DNA of 64,000 nt, taken from Nitrosomonas oligotropha. Lineage in GTDB: Bacteria; Pseudomonadota; Gammaproteobacteria; Burkholderiales; Nitrosomonadaceae. The stretch covers positions 61,738 through 125,737 of the forward strand of contig NZ_QRBZ01000003.1 of NCBI RefSeq assembly GCF_009833085.1. The letters are read 5' to 3'. A program made the translations under genes and the position numbers. Shown here one piece after another: positions 54,547 to 63,621 of the stretch. Within the stretch, counting starts at the first letter, position 1. Each line of letters opens with the position of its first letter. The notes under the pieces are model-generated. The model searched no databases. It saw only the letters and a program-made list of their open reading frames with translations, and was not told the DNA's origin.

Positions 54547-55479
54547 ATGGATCGATATGAGAATATGAACGCCTTCGTGCGCGTCGTCGAAGCGGGCGGC
54601 ATCAGCGCCGCTGCCGATCGCATGGATGTGGCAAAATCGGTGGTTAGCCGCCGTTTGAAGGAATTGGAAGAGCACCTCGGTGTGGAATTGTTTCACCGCA
54701 CCACCCGGCAAATGAATCTGACCGATAGCGGGCGCGCTTTTTATCAGCAATCGGTGCGCATTCTGGCCGATATCCTCGAAGCCGAACACGCCACCTCGCA
54801 ATTTCATGGTGCACTAAAAGGTAGCTTGAAAGTAGCTGTACCGCTGAGTTTTGGTTTGATGCACCTGGGACCCGCCATCAACGAATTCTTGCAAACCCAC
54901 CCCGAAATCGAATTCGATCTGGATTTTAACGACCGCCAAGTGGATTTACTGGCCGATGGTTTTGACCTCGCCATTCGCATTGCCAGCTTGCCCGACTCCA
55001 GCCTGATCGCACGCCGCTTGGCTCCCATTCAAGCCGTTATGTGCGCAAGCCCGGCTTATCTTGAACACATGGGCGAACCGGAATCGCCGGAAGCACTCAT
55101 TAAACACCGCTGTCTGGTGTACAACTTGATCAGCAACATTGACAACTGGAATGTATACGATGCCGCAGGAGAATTGATCAAAACCCGCATCACGCCTTAC
55201 TTGAAAGCCAGCAATGGCGAATTTCTTCGCGATGCCGCCGTCGACGGCTTAGGCATCGTGCTGATGCCAACCTTTATCGTATACCGGGAAATCGAGCGCG
55301 GCACATTGGTGCCGCTATTGACCGAATATCGCTACTCGCAGCTTGCCGCGTACGCCATCTATCCGCAAACCCGCCATCTCTCGCAACGCGTCCGGGCATT
55401 TGTCGATTTTCTGGTTAAGCGGTTTGAGGGAATGCCTTATTGGGATTTGTGTTTGAAAAATGTGAAAAACATTTCTTGA
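54547..55479 (+). CDS. LysR-family transcriptional regulator
   Basis: A 310-residue regulator with an N-terminal winged helix (MNAFVRVVEAGGISAAADRM, VSRRLKELEEHLGVELFHRT) and a C-terminal effector domain of the periplasmic-binding fold. Its divergent arrangement with pirin-DoxX marks that unit as the likely target. The effector is unknown. Confidence 0.92.
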   Translation: MDRYENMNAFVRVVEAGGISAAADRMDVAKSVVSRRLKELEEHLGVELFHRTTRQMNLTDSGRAFYQQSVRILADILEAEHATSQFHGALKGSLKVAVPLSFGLMHLGPAINEFLQTHPEIEFDLDFNDRQVDLLADGFDLAIRIASLPDSSLIARRLAPIQAVMCASPAYLEHMGEPESPEALIKHRCLVYNLISNIDNWNVYDAAGELIKTRITPYLKASNGEFLRDAAVDGLGIVLMPTFIVYREIERGTLVPLLTEYRYSQLAAYAIYPQTRHLSQRVRAFVDFLVKRFEGMPYWDLCLKNVKNIS

Positions 55480-55499
55480 ATAGAATGGAGCTGGGGACA

Positions 55500-56744
55500 T
55501 TAACCCCAGTGCGATGTAATGGTAGAACTTAGAATCGATGCATAATCGGGCGGCAGAATGGTTTCTCCCAGGTCAGGTAAAGAAAAATCTGCCATCGCAT
55601 TGACCAGATCATCCACTTGACGGTCTCGTAACATCAAACCATCGGAGGTTTTAAACCGTTCGATGTGATTAGCGGATCCGAGGTACCAATCATTGATCAC
55701 TACTTTATCCGTTGTCCCTATAACACTCGCCTCCAAATTATTACCTGCTCGCTGAAACCATATCTGATCCACGCTAATACCGGGGAGAAATCGCACGGTA
55801 TCAACATTGCCCGGCGCAAAGTCATTTTCGATCAAGGTATCCATGCCATAATTCCGTCCAAAGATATAAACATCATTACCGCTTCCACCGATTAGGATAT
55901 CGGTGCCTTCCTTACCGTTGAGACGATCATTACCGGTTTCACCTTGCAATGTGTTGCCAGCACTATTGCCGGTCAAAACATTGTTCATTTCATTACCCGT
56001 TCCATTAATCGTTGCACTACCGATCAGGACAAGGTCTTCAACATTCGCACCTAATGTGAAACTGATACTCGATCTGACTTTATCGATTCCCTCAGCACTT
56101 AACTCGATGACCGAATCACCAATGTTATCGACCGCATACATATCATTGCCGCTGCCACCGATTAGCGCATCGGGGCCTTCTTTGCCATCCAATTTGTCAT
56201 TGCCCGACAGTCCGGTGAGCGTATTGCTGGCGCTATTTCCAGTCAAATCATTATCCAATGCATTCCCCGTTCCGCCGGTTACACTGGTACCGATAAGATG
56301 GAGATTTTCAACATTGGCGCCCAGCGTGTAAGAAACCGGAGAACGAATGGTGTCGGTGCCTTCATCAAGGCTTTCGATAACGATATCCAGCGCACTATTG
56401 ACTGTATAAACATCATCACCCGTTCCACCCATCATGATATCGTTACCCGCACCACCATTCAGACGATCATTACCGGCATTGCCATTTAAGACATCGTTAC
56501 CGCCTAATCCGTTAAGTATATCGTTACCGGTACCGCCAGTTAACGTATCGGCACCCGATGTGCCAGTACTCGTCATACCTAAATCACTGACATCGATATT
56601 AAAAGTATCCGAAACGATCAAATTACCGGTGTCTTTTGCTGTCACCTGTACGCTCAATATCCCGGTGAAATCGGGCATACCGCTGAAAGTAAGCGTTTCC
56701 GGATCAAAACTGAGCCAGGACGGCAAAGGACTGCCATCAGCCAG
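55500..56744 (-). CDS. C-terminal part of the giant RTX protein, in a shifted frame
   Basis: From about 56744 the frame encodes LADGSPLPSWLSFDPETLTF, the second half of a cadherin-like (CADG) domain, then further GGxGxD calcium-binding repeats and a C-terminal tail that should carry the type I secretion signal. Its first half is at the end of the upstream ORF. About 414 residues belong here. The apparent start at 56969 is not a real gene start, since that part overlaps the upstream gene in another frame. Confidence 0.75.
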   Translation of the reverse strand: MADGSPLPSWLSFDPETLTFSGMPDFTGILSVQVTAKDTGNLIVSDTFNIDVSDLGMTSTGTSGADTLTGGTGNDILNGLGGNDVLNGNAGNDRLNGGAGNDIMMGGTGDDVYTVNSALDIVIESLDEGTDTIRSPVSYTLGANVENLHLIGTSVTGGTGNALDNDLTGNSASNTLTGLSGNDKLDGKEGPDALIGGSGNDMYAVDNIGDSVIELSAEGIDKVRSSISFTLGANVEDLVLIGSATINGTGNEMNNVLTGNSAGNTLQGETGNDRLNGKEGTDILIGGSGNDVYIFGRNYGMDTLIENDFAPGNVDTVRFLPGISVDQIWFQRAGNNLEASVIGTTDKVVINDWYLGSANHIERFKTSDGLMLRDRQVDDLVNAMADFSLPDLGETILPPDYASILSSTITSHWG

Positions 56745-59700
56745 CCACAACGAAGGCAAGCATATCGCCATCATCCGGATCGGTAAATGCGTTCGGATCC
56801 ATGCTGTAATTGAAGACATTTCCTTTAGTTGCTTTCTGATCCGTAAGTGCAACCGATAACTCGGGCGCTCGGTTACTTTCCAGTTTTGTTTTAATCGACG
56901 GCAGATCCCAAATGACGCCATCTTCATTAAATTGGATTTGTTCAACCGAGAATGGATTAATACCGTCATTTTCCAGATAATTATGGATAGTAAGGACGTC
57001 CATGGTGCCCATCAGGGTAAGTATCAAGTCATTGCCGGAACGATTGACACGCACTTGATCAGACGCAATCCCATAGTCAAACAGTACCGTATCGATCTTC
57101 CCGGAGGTCGTATCAAAATTATTAATCGTATCTTGACCGGAACCTTTGCCGAAGAAATAAGTGTCACTTCCAGCATCGCCCATCAGGATATCGTTGCCTG
57201 CGCCGCCGCTCAGGTAATCATCGCCATCGCCGCCCGCCAACGTATCGTTGCCTTCTTCACCATAAATTACATCATTCTCGTTCTTTCCAACGATGTGGTT
57301 ACTCAATTCTTGCGGATTAAGCATCGGCATGGAGTCAGCTAGCGCAATCAGTTCGGCCATTGTCAGTACTGTCCCATCACCAAACTGGATACGTTCTAAT
57401 CCCATCCCGGTCAGATCGGTCGAATTCGGCAATACGATTTCAACACCCCCACCCACCCATGATAAGGTTATCGTGGCGTGCATGGTTTGGCTGTAAAGGA
57501 CTTCGATCTCATGTGGATCATCTTCTTCACACCGGACAGCACGCACCCCTTCGACCGCACGCTGCCCCCAAACAATGGCCATATCGTCAGGATCGATACC
57601 AACCAAGCGTAAAATGTCTTGTGCAACAGGCTTCGGCTCTAGTACATAATTCAAATGAGAGTGAACGCTTTTGTCTTCGTCACTCCCGATCAGCCACATT
57701 TGCGTTCCCGTGTCCCAAACCGTGTCAAGACCCGATTCTCCAGCAAACATGACATAAGTGTCCTGGCTAAACTTACCGTCCAGAAAGTCATTACCATCGC
57801 CGCCCACCAAGGTATCTCGGGCATAGTTACCGTACAGCGAATCATTACCGGTATTTCCATAAAGAAATCCACCGATATTTGGCGCGATGTCGGTGAAGTA
57901 ATACATTTCATTATTCAGCGCAATTTTGCCGGATGCAAACAGCGTATCGTCCCCGCCGCCACCGTCAATCATCGAGATTTCACTCACAGAAGCAATGTCG
58001 CTTTGCCCGTGCCCATTGTTATAGCGATAACCGTTACCGTATTTATAACCTTCGATCACATTATCGCTACCGCCACCTTGAATGCGTTCAACTTGAGTAT
58101 TGACGGTCGTAGTGGTTTGCCAGTAGTCCTGGAGTCCATCAGGTTCCGGTAATGTTGAAGTTTGACCACCGGTTATAAAACCGACAATCGCACCGTTATC
58201 GTAGACAGGTACCATACCCGCAGTGCTCATGCCTATCGAACCCAACTCTTTTAGCCGCTGAATCCATTCGGCAATCGGAATAAATTGCCGCTCTGACGAT
58301 GGATTCACCACTGGGCTATCAAGAAGCGGAGTATCGATCAGATCGACAGTGACACTGGAATCATCGGAACTGGCGGATTGCCGGTGGATTACAGTAGTAT
58401 CTGCGACAGTATCCGTCAGTGCAAAATGTTGCAGCACAATCTCAGTTTCAAAAGCAGTCACCGATTCAGCACGATAGGTTGTATCGTCTATCCTCGTGTA
58501 AGAACCAAAATTTATGCCGTAGCGGTTGCTGAGCAAATCATTCGCCCATTGCGCACGTGCTGCATCCAAAAAATCCGCTTGCAACTTAGTAATATTGGTA
58601 TCCGGCTCGGATACAGTGAGCCAATCAGCGACATTAACGGTTACACCGCTTTCCTCGTGAATCGTCCATACATGTGGCGACACAAAATAATCCTTCAACG
58701 TCAACGCCGCACCGCTGCCATGTAATGTCAGAATCAAATCGTCACCTACTCGTTCGTGCTGTAGATCGGCCAGTGTCGCGCCCGCGGTCAGTGCAATAAT
58801 ACTCATCCCATCTGCGATTTCTATAGCCACATCGTTTCCTGACGACAACCAGCCGAAAAGATAGGTGTCGGTACCATCGCCACCGGTCAATACATCATTT
58901 CCTGCGCCGCCGTCGAGTGTGTCATCGCCTGCATTACCTTCCATGCGGTCATCAGCGATGGTTCCCACTAATGTATCTTCATCCGATGTTCCACCAAGAA
59001 TGCTCGCAGCGAGCGCGGTCATCTCGCTGGCATTCATCAATGAATTATCATTGAAACGTAATGCCGTAATATTCGGTCCTTGGGTAAACCAGTTCTCAAA
59101 AAAGATGCTGTCTTGCGTACCTTCAATACGCATCAGCAGGCTGCCATCGGCCAAAGCAAAAAAGCGCAGAGCATCAGCGGCGATACCAGCGCCTAGTTGA
59201 ACTTCGTCGCCAACAGAATCTTCACTATCCGCTGTAGTAATCGTATCGGCGCCGTCTCCACGCTCGAAGATATAAATATCGGCACCTCCTCCTCCCGTAT
59301 AGCGATCGGCGCCGCTACCACCTTGCAATGTATCATTGCCAATTTGTCCGAATAGCGCATCATTACCAATTCCACCGGTAATCAGATCGTCACCCGAACC
59401 ACCCAGAAGATAGTCGTTACCGCCATAACCTTTTAGGGTATCGTTATGGATTCCACCCTGGATAAAATCAGCACCCGCACCGCCATAAGCTTGCATGATC
59501 GGCTGTTCTGAGTCACCTTCGATGGATGACAAATTCAAAACGGCTGCTTCATGCAAATTTTCGCTGATCCAGGTTTCCAAGTTCACTGAGTTGTTGCCAT
59601 GATCAAACTGGATTTGCGCAGCCATACCATAAAGCGCATCTTGCAAATCAAGTACTCCGCCATTTCCCAGCGAGATGCGTAAAACACTGGAATCACTTAG

Positions 59701-62700
59701 CCATGTCACGCCCAATGGTGTATTCGATGGTAAAGCACTGGAGCCTGCCAAAGAACCTTGTACTTCACCACTCGATTTAGCCAATGCGCTTGCAGGCATA
59801 CCGGTACTGCCGGCATCGGCTAGCATGATGGTATTGTTGCCTTCCAAGTCGTTGATGAGATCGCCTTCTTCTACGTCAATATAGGTGTCATCACCCGCTC
59901 CACCATATAGCTCATCATTACCGGCCCCACCGATAAGTGTATCTTTACCGCCGCCGCCAAATAGCCGATCGGCACCTGCGCCTCCATCCAAAAAATCATC
60001 ACCTTGATAGGGCAACGGAATCCCACTATCATCGCCGACCAACACATCCTGGCCTGCATCACCTGCAAGATAGTCGGAACCTCCGCTGCCAGTCAGCGAG
60101 TCATTGCCATTTCCACCACTTAAATAATCGTTACCATGCAAGGATGCATCCAATCTTGACTGATGATTATCTCCTTGCATCACATCATCACCATCTTGTC
60201 CAAGGATGGTATCGTTACCCGCGTCGCCAAAAATCACATCGCTATCGGCACCGCCATCGATTGAATCGTTACCGCCTCCCGCATAGATCCAGTCTTTACC
60301 AGTACCGCTTGCGATAACGTCATCACCGCCCGCCACCATGGCAACCTCAGCGGGTGACACGTTAAAATTATAATTCCGGTTATACGTAGTAACGTTATCT
60401 TTAGTATCCGATGCATGCTTAACTTTCCAATCACGATCGACTATTCCCGCATCGCGATCTCCCTCAATTGTGTCGTTTCCACCCAAACCTATCAAAATAT
60501 CTTTACCTGTACCGCCCATCAGAATGTCATCACCCGCATTACCAATAAGCGTATCGTTACCGACACTTCCATCAAGCAGATCACCTCTTTCACCACTTCC
60601 CTTTTGAGTATTGCTCAGCGTATAAGCTGCATCCAAGGTATATTCGGTTTCTGCGTAAAGCCTATCGTTGTTTATCTGTCCCCGGATGATGTCACTATCG
60701 GTACCACCCAGTATCACATCGTCTCCTGCGCCGCCGGATAGAATATCCTCGCCAGCACCACCTTCGATGCGATCCTTACCGTCCTTGCCTTCAACCTCAT
60801 CATTACCACCGAGACTTCGAATATGATCATTCTCGGCACTGCCATACAAGAAATCTTCACGATCCGGCGCTTCTTCAGTACCGACGACAATGTTGTCGAA
60901 CTCATCGTAATCAATCGGCTTCTCGGGTTTCAAATCACCTACGATAATTCGATCCAAGACAGGCGCGTCGACAGGGGCATTATCCCCGAGAGTGATACCC
61001 AATTTGCCATCACTCCAATTTTTTATCCGTACCCTGGCACTGCCGGAGGATCCGACAAAACTGACGAACAAATCATAGGTGCCATTATCTTGAGCAGCGC
61101 GGAGATAGACTAAATCGTTCTTTTGATCCATCCAGGTATCACCGATTTTTATCCAATCCTTGCCGTCAGTCACACCGCTTCTACCTTGCGCAATCACAGC
61201 ACCGAATTGAATTGCCCCAATCCCATCGATATCAAGCACAGTGTCGGTGCCGTCGCCGGGGTTGACAATATATGTATCCGAACCCGCACCGCCCTCCAGA
61301 TAGTCGTTACCTTCAAGGCCTTTCAACGTGTCGTCCCCGCCGCCGCCATATAAATGATCCTCAACAGCGGAAGCGGCAGGATTATCCGCGCGCTCGCCGC
61401 CAAAGAAATAACGCGGTGTATTACCGGATAATTCGCCTTGCGAAATCTTGTATCCCGAAGTTACATCTTCAAAATAATCATTGATGTTTTGATAGCTATG
61501 ATTGCTTGAACTAAATGCGGTGGTAGAATCCAGAGGGTTTTTATCTTCGATATTGAACCAATTTTTTCGTATCAGCATCGTCATACGATCAACGAGGTAT
61601 GCTGAAGTCAGCGTGCCCGTACCGCTATCCGGGTTAAAGAGATCCAATGCACCGTTTGCGTTGAAAGCGCCATAATCAACGCGCTCTCCTTCCAGAATAA
61701 AAGGATTAAGTGCAATCAGTGCAAAGCGAGTTGCCAAACCTTCCTGGTTGGTGCTTTCGATTTTGCTGATGATAGCGCTGGGGGATAATTCGGATAGCAG
61801 CGTCAACTGAATTTTGCCTGCCAATTCCTTAAATTGGTCACTCTTTTGTAATGCATAGAGATTTTCATAAAACTTGTCGCGATTGCCCGTTTCCGTCTTC
61901 TGATCTTCACTAAGCGCAATCTCACCAGCTGCGGGATCCTGAAGAATGACACGCAAAGCATCAAGGGCGGATTCAAGCATTTTACTGTTCGATGCCCCGA
62001 TGATATCTTTAGTCGAACCAAAAGCATCGAATAGCTTGTTGAGCTGCTCCTGACTCAAGCCAGGCGCTAATTGTGAGTAAACTGAATAGATGGCTAAAGT
62101 ATCGGTCAATACTTGCTGACTGTGATTACGTGCACCGGGAGGGTTGCTTATATCTGAAGCCATTTGGTCTTCAATGACGATATCAATTGGAGGAGCAACA
62201 TCAAAACCTAATCCAGCAATTGGCTTGACACCCGTTACAGCTTCGATATTGCTGATTTTGGACTGATCGTATGCGGATGCAACTCCGAGAAAATCCAAAA
62301 TCGCATGAAACATAGCAAAAGGACCGGAGTGGCCACCGACCCCAGGACTATTAAACAGATAAGCATGCGAAATGTGATCAGCCAAAACAGGTTCTGCAAC
62401 AAGCCCTGCGGCCAAGAATCCACCCAAACTGTGGCCAGTCACGGTGAAGTTTTGCGGGAGTGTTCCGTTTCCAAGCCACTCGACAACCTTGCTCCGGAGA
62501 CTGATATATTGCGGTTGTAGTGCTGTACTACCTAGCCATGTGATATCAATCAGATCCGTCAATAAATCCATTGGATCAGAAGCTTCAATGCCACGAATAG
62601 CAAGAAAAAATTTGTTATCAGCATCAGCAAGCACCGTTGCCGAGAGACCGGTGATATCGGTGTATTGCTCTACTATGCGATATTTCAGAATGAAAGCATC

Positions 62701-62823
62701 AGCTTGAATCTCAGAAAATTCTGCGGCTATTAATTTTTGTCTAGCTGGCTCCTGTGTGACAAAATCTCCGTATGCTGCTAAAGCTAACTCTGCTTGTTTA
62801 GAATATTCAGCTTGTTGATTCAA
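56737..62823 (-). CDS. Giant RTX-repeat protein with N-terminal lipase-like domain
   Basis: A 2,028-residue open frame. Residues about 1-260 form an alpha/beta-hydrolase (class 3 lipase-like) domain with the nucleophile motif GHSLGG (Ser132) and a later NHSQQ His. From about 480 on, many blocks of calcium-binding nonapeptides (GGxGxDxLx) alternate with unique segments such as a HlyA-like GDDVIASGTGKDWIYAGG. No signal peptide: a type I secretion substrate. The start is TTG 62823, with GGAG 12 nt upstream. The frame ends in a CADG domain at a frameshift (56738-56747); restoring about 2 nt gives GDMLAFVVALADGS and a 2,441-residue protein. Confidence 0.85.
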   Translation of the reverse strand: MNQQAEYSKQAELALAAYGDFVTQEPARQKLIAAEFSEIQADAFILKYRIVEQYTDITGLSATVLADADNKFFLAIRGIEASDPMDLLTDLIDITWLGSTALQPQYISLRSKVVEWLGNGTLPQNFTVTGHSLGGFLAAGLVAEPVLADHISHAYLFNSPGVGGHSGPFAMFHAILDFLGVASAYDQSKISNIEAVTGVKPIAGLGFDVAPPIDIVIEDQMASDISNPPGARNHSQQVLTDTLAIYSVYSQLAPGLSQEQLNKLFDAFGSTKDIIGASNSKMLESALDALRVILQDPAAGEIALSEDQKTETGNRDKFYENLYALQKSDQFKELAGKIQLTLLSELSPSAIISKIESTNQEGLATRFALIALNPFILEGERVDYGAFNANGALDLFNPDSGTGTLTSAYLVDRMTMLIRKNWFNIEDKNPLDSTTAFSSSNHSYQNINDYFEDVTSGYKISQGELSGNTPRYFFGGERADNPAASAVEDHLYGGGGDDTLKGLEGNDYLEGGAGSDTYIVNPGDGTDTVLDIDGIGAIQFGAVIAQGRSGVTDGKDWIKIGDTWMDQKNDLVYLRAAQDNGTYDLFVSFVGSSGSARVRIKNWSDGKLGITLGDNAPVDAPVLDRIIVGDLKPEKPIDYDEFDNIVVGTEEAPDREDFLYGSAENDHIRSLGGNDEVEGKDGKDRIEGGAGEDILSGGAGDDVILGGTDSDIIRGQINNDRLYAETEYTLDAAYTLSNTQKGSGERGDLLDGSVGNDTLIGNAGDDILMGGTGKDILIGLGGNDTIEGDRDAGIVDRDWKVKHASDTKDNVTTYNRNYNFNVSPAEVAMVAGGDDVIASGTGKDWIYAGGGNDSIDGGADSDVIFGDAGNDTILGQDGDDVMQGDNHQSRLDASLHGNDYLSGGNGNDSLTGSGGSDYLAGDAGQDVLVGDDSGIPLPYQGDDFLDGGAGADRLFGGGGKDTLIGGAGNDELYGGAGDDTYIDVEEGDLINDLEGNNTIMLADAGSTGMPASALAKSSGEVQGSLAGSSALPSNTPLGVTWLSDSSVLRISLGNGGVLDLQDALYGMAAQIQFDHGNNSVNLETWISENLHEAAVLNLSSIEGDSEQPIMQAYGGAGADFIQGGIHNDTLKGYGGNDYLLGGSGDDLITGGIGNDALFGQIGNDTLQGGSGADRYTGGGGADIYIFERGDGADTITTADSEDSVGDEVQLGAGIAADALRFFALADGSLLMRIEGTQDSIFFENWFTQGPNITALRFNDNSLMNASEMTALAASILGGTSDEDTLVGTIADDRMEGNAGDDTLDGGAGNDVLTGGDGTDTYLFGWLSSGNDVAIEIADGMSIIALTAGATLADLQHERVGDDLILTLHGSGAALTLKDYFVSPHVWTIHEESGVTVNVADWLTVSEPDTNITKLQADFLDAARAQWANDLLSNRYGINFGSYTRIDDTTYRAESVTAFETEIVLQHFALTDTVADTTVIHRQSASSDDSSVTVDLIDTPLLDSPVVNPSSERQFIPIAEWIQRLKELGSIGMSTAGMVPVYDNGAIVGFITGGQTSTLPEPDGLQDYWQTTTTVNTQVERIQGGGSDNVIEGYKYGNGYRYNNGHGQSDIASVSEISMIDGGGGDDTLFASGKIALNNEMYYFTDIAPNIGGFLYGNTGNDSLYGNYARDTLVGGDGNDFLDGKFSQDTYVMFAGESGLDTVWDTGTQMWLIGSDEDKSVHSHLNYVLEPKPVAQDILRLVGIDPDDMAIVWGQRAVEGVRAVRCEEDDPHEIEVLYSQTMHATITLSWVGGGVEIVLPNSTDLTGMGLERIQFGDGTVLTMAELIALADSMPMLNPQELSNHIVGKNENDVIYGEEGNDTLAGGDGDDYLSGGAGNDILMGDAGSDTYFFGKGSGQDTINNFDTTSGKIDTVLFDYGIASDQVRVNRSGNDLILTLMGTMDVLTIHNYLENDGINPFSVEQIQFNEDGVIWDLPSIKTKLESNRAPELSVALTDQKATKGNVFNYSMDPNAFTDPDDGDMLAFVVAG

Positions 62824-62832
62824 GATTTTTTC

Positions 62833-63276
62833 TCACTCCATAATAAATATTCGCTTTTTCATATCTACATCCGTTTCTTGAGGGCATATAAATGCGGGCA
62901 TGTGCCAAGGGCCCGGTATACCACCACCACGTCTCATATAAACTGTGCTTTCTCCAAGCAATCTATTATCTGATTTGTGATATATCCAAGTGCGTAATTG
63001 CAGCAACTCCGGATTTCCCTTGATTAAATAACTTGTAGAGCCTTTGTAGTAATACTCATCTCCAGGTTCAGCCAACCATTTAACCGGTACCCGTATCTGC
63101 CCATACTGATCAAATCTCTCCGCCGGCAATTTCACCGTCTCATACACCCTGATTCCGCCATCAATTGCACAAAGCCGCTTTACTTCCCTATCCAATCTGT
63201 CTTTTTCAGTAAAAAAAGCGGCATAAACGATTAATGAAGCGAGCAAAAGTAAAATAATTTTTTTCATGCGGTGCAT
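62833..63276 (-). CDS. Small membrane-anchored protein upstream of the RTX lipase
   Basis: A 147-residue protein with an N-terminal hydrophobic helix (IILLLLASLIVYAAFF) and a periplasmic domain with Cys residues (RLCAIDGG and FICPQE), VKLPAERFDQYGQIR, and RRGGGIPGPWH. It stops 9 nt before the RTX start and shares its transcript. Similar small proteins sit beside lipase/effector genes in other proteobacteria (recollection), suggesting an immunity or chaperone role. No named domain recognised. Confidence 0.7.
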   Translation of the reverse strand: MHRMKKIILLLLASLIVYAAFFTEKDRLDREVKRLCAIDGGIRVYETVKLPAERFDQYGQIRVPVKWLAEPGDEYYYKGSTSYLIKGNPELLQLRTWIYHKSDNRLLGESTVYMRRGGGIPGPWHMPAFICPQETDVDMKKRIFIME

Positions 63277-63621
63277 TTTTATCGATCAATGGTTAGATTT
63301 GTCGCCAGTATTTAATTCCACTACAATAGGTTTCGGTGAAAGCTGTGAATAACGGTTATTTTTCGACTATTCTTTACTTTGGATTTGTAATACCGGCGTA
63401 CGAAATTGGAATGCATACCATACCAACGAGCAATTGTTCACAATCAGAGCTATTTTCTCCATCTGAAATCTGGCAACTACACATTTCTTTGCTCCGCCAT
63501 CGACGCAGTGTGAGCATCACTAGCACATAGGCACAGCAAATGTCCAGATACAAGCTTTACGATATAAGTGTAAGAATTTTTAGCATTGTTTACAGTATTT
63601 GTATTTGAGAGAATACTGTAA
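63277..63621. other. Intergenic region before the IS remnant
   Basis: About 345 nt. It must hold the promoter of the RTX operon. No credible gene is seen; a minus-strand open stretch of about 50 codons (63369-63540) has no ribosome site or family likeness. The right end carries an inverted repeat at 63591-63620. Confidence 0.45.
63591..63620. repeat. Perfect 9-bp inverted repeat before the transposase remnant
   Basis: TACAGTATT (63591-63599) and AATACTGTA (63612-63620) form a perfect inverted repeat with a 12-nt spacer, just before the ATG of the transposase remnant. It may be an operator or lie within the element's left end. Confidence 0.45.

Noticed and set aside
56745..56969. Apparent N-terminal 75 residues of the 489-codon RTX frame
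   Set aside because: They overlap the end of the main RTX frame in a different phase and read as nonsense; only the part after about 56744 continues the protein.
55500..62823. CRISPR-like or tandem DNA repeat array
   Set aside because: The repeated DNA pattern is explained by codon-level repetition of calcium-binding nonapeptides in the RTX protein.
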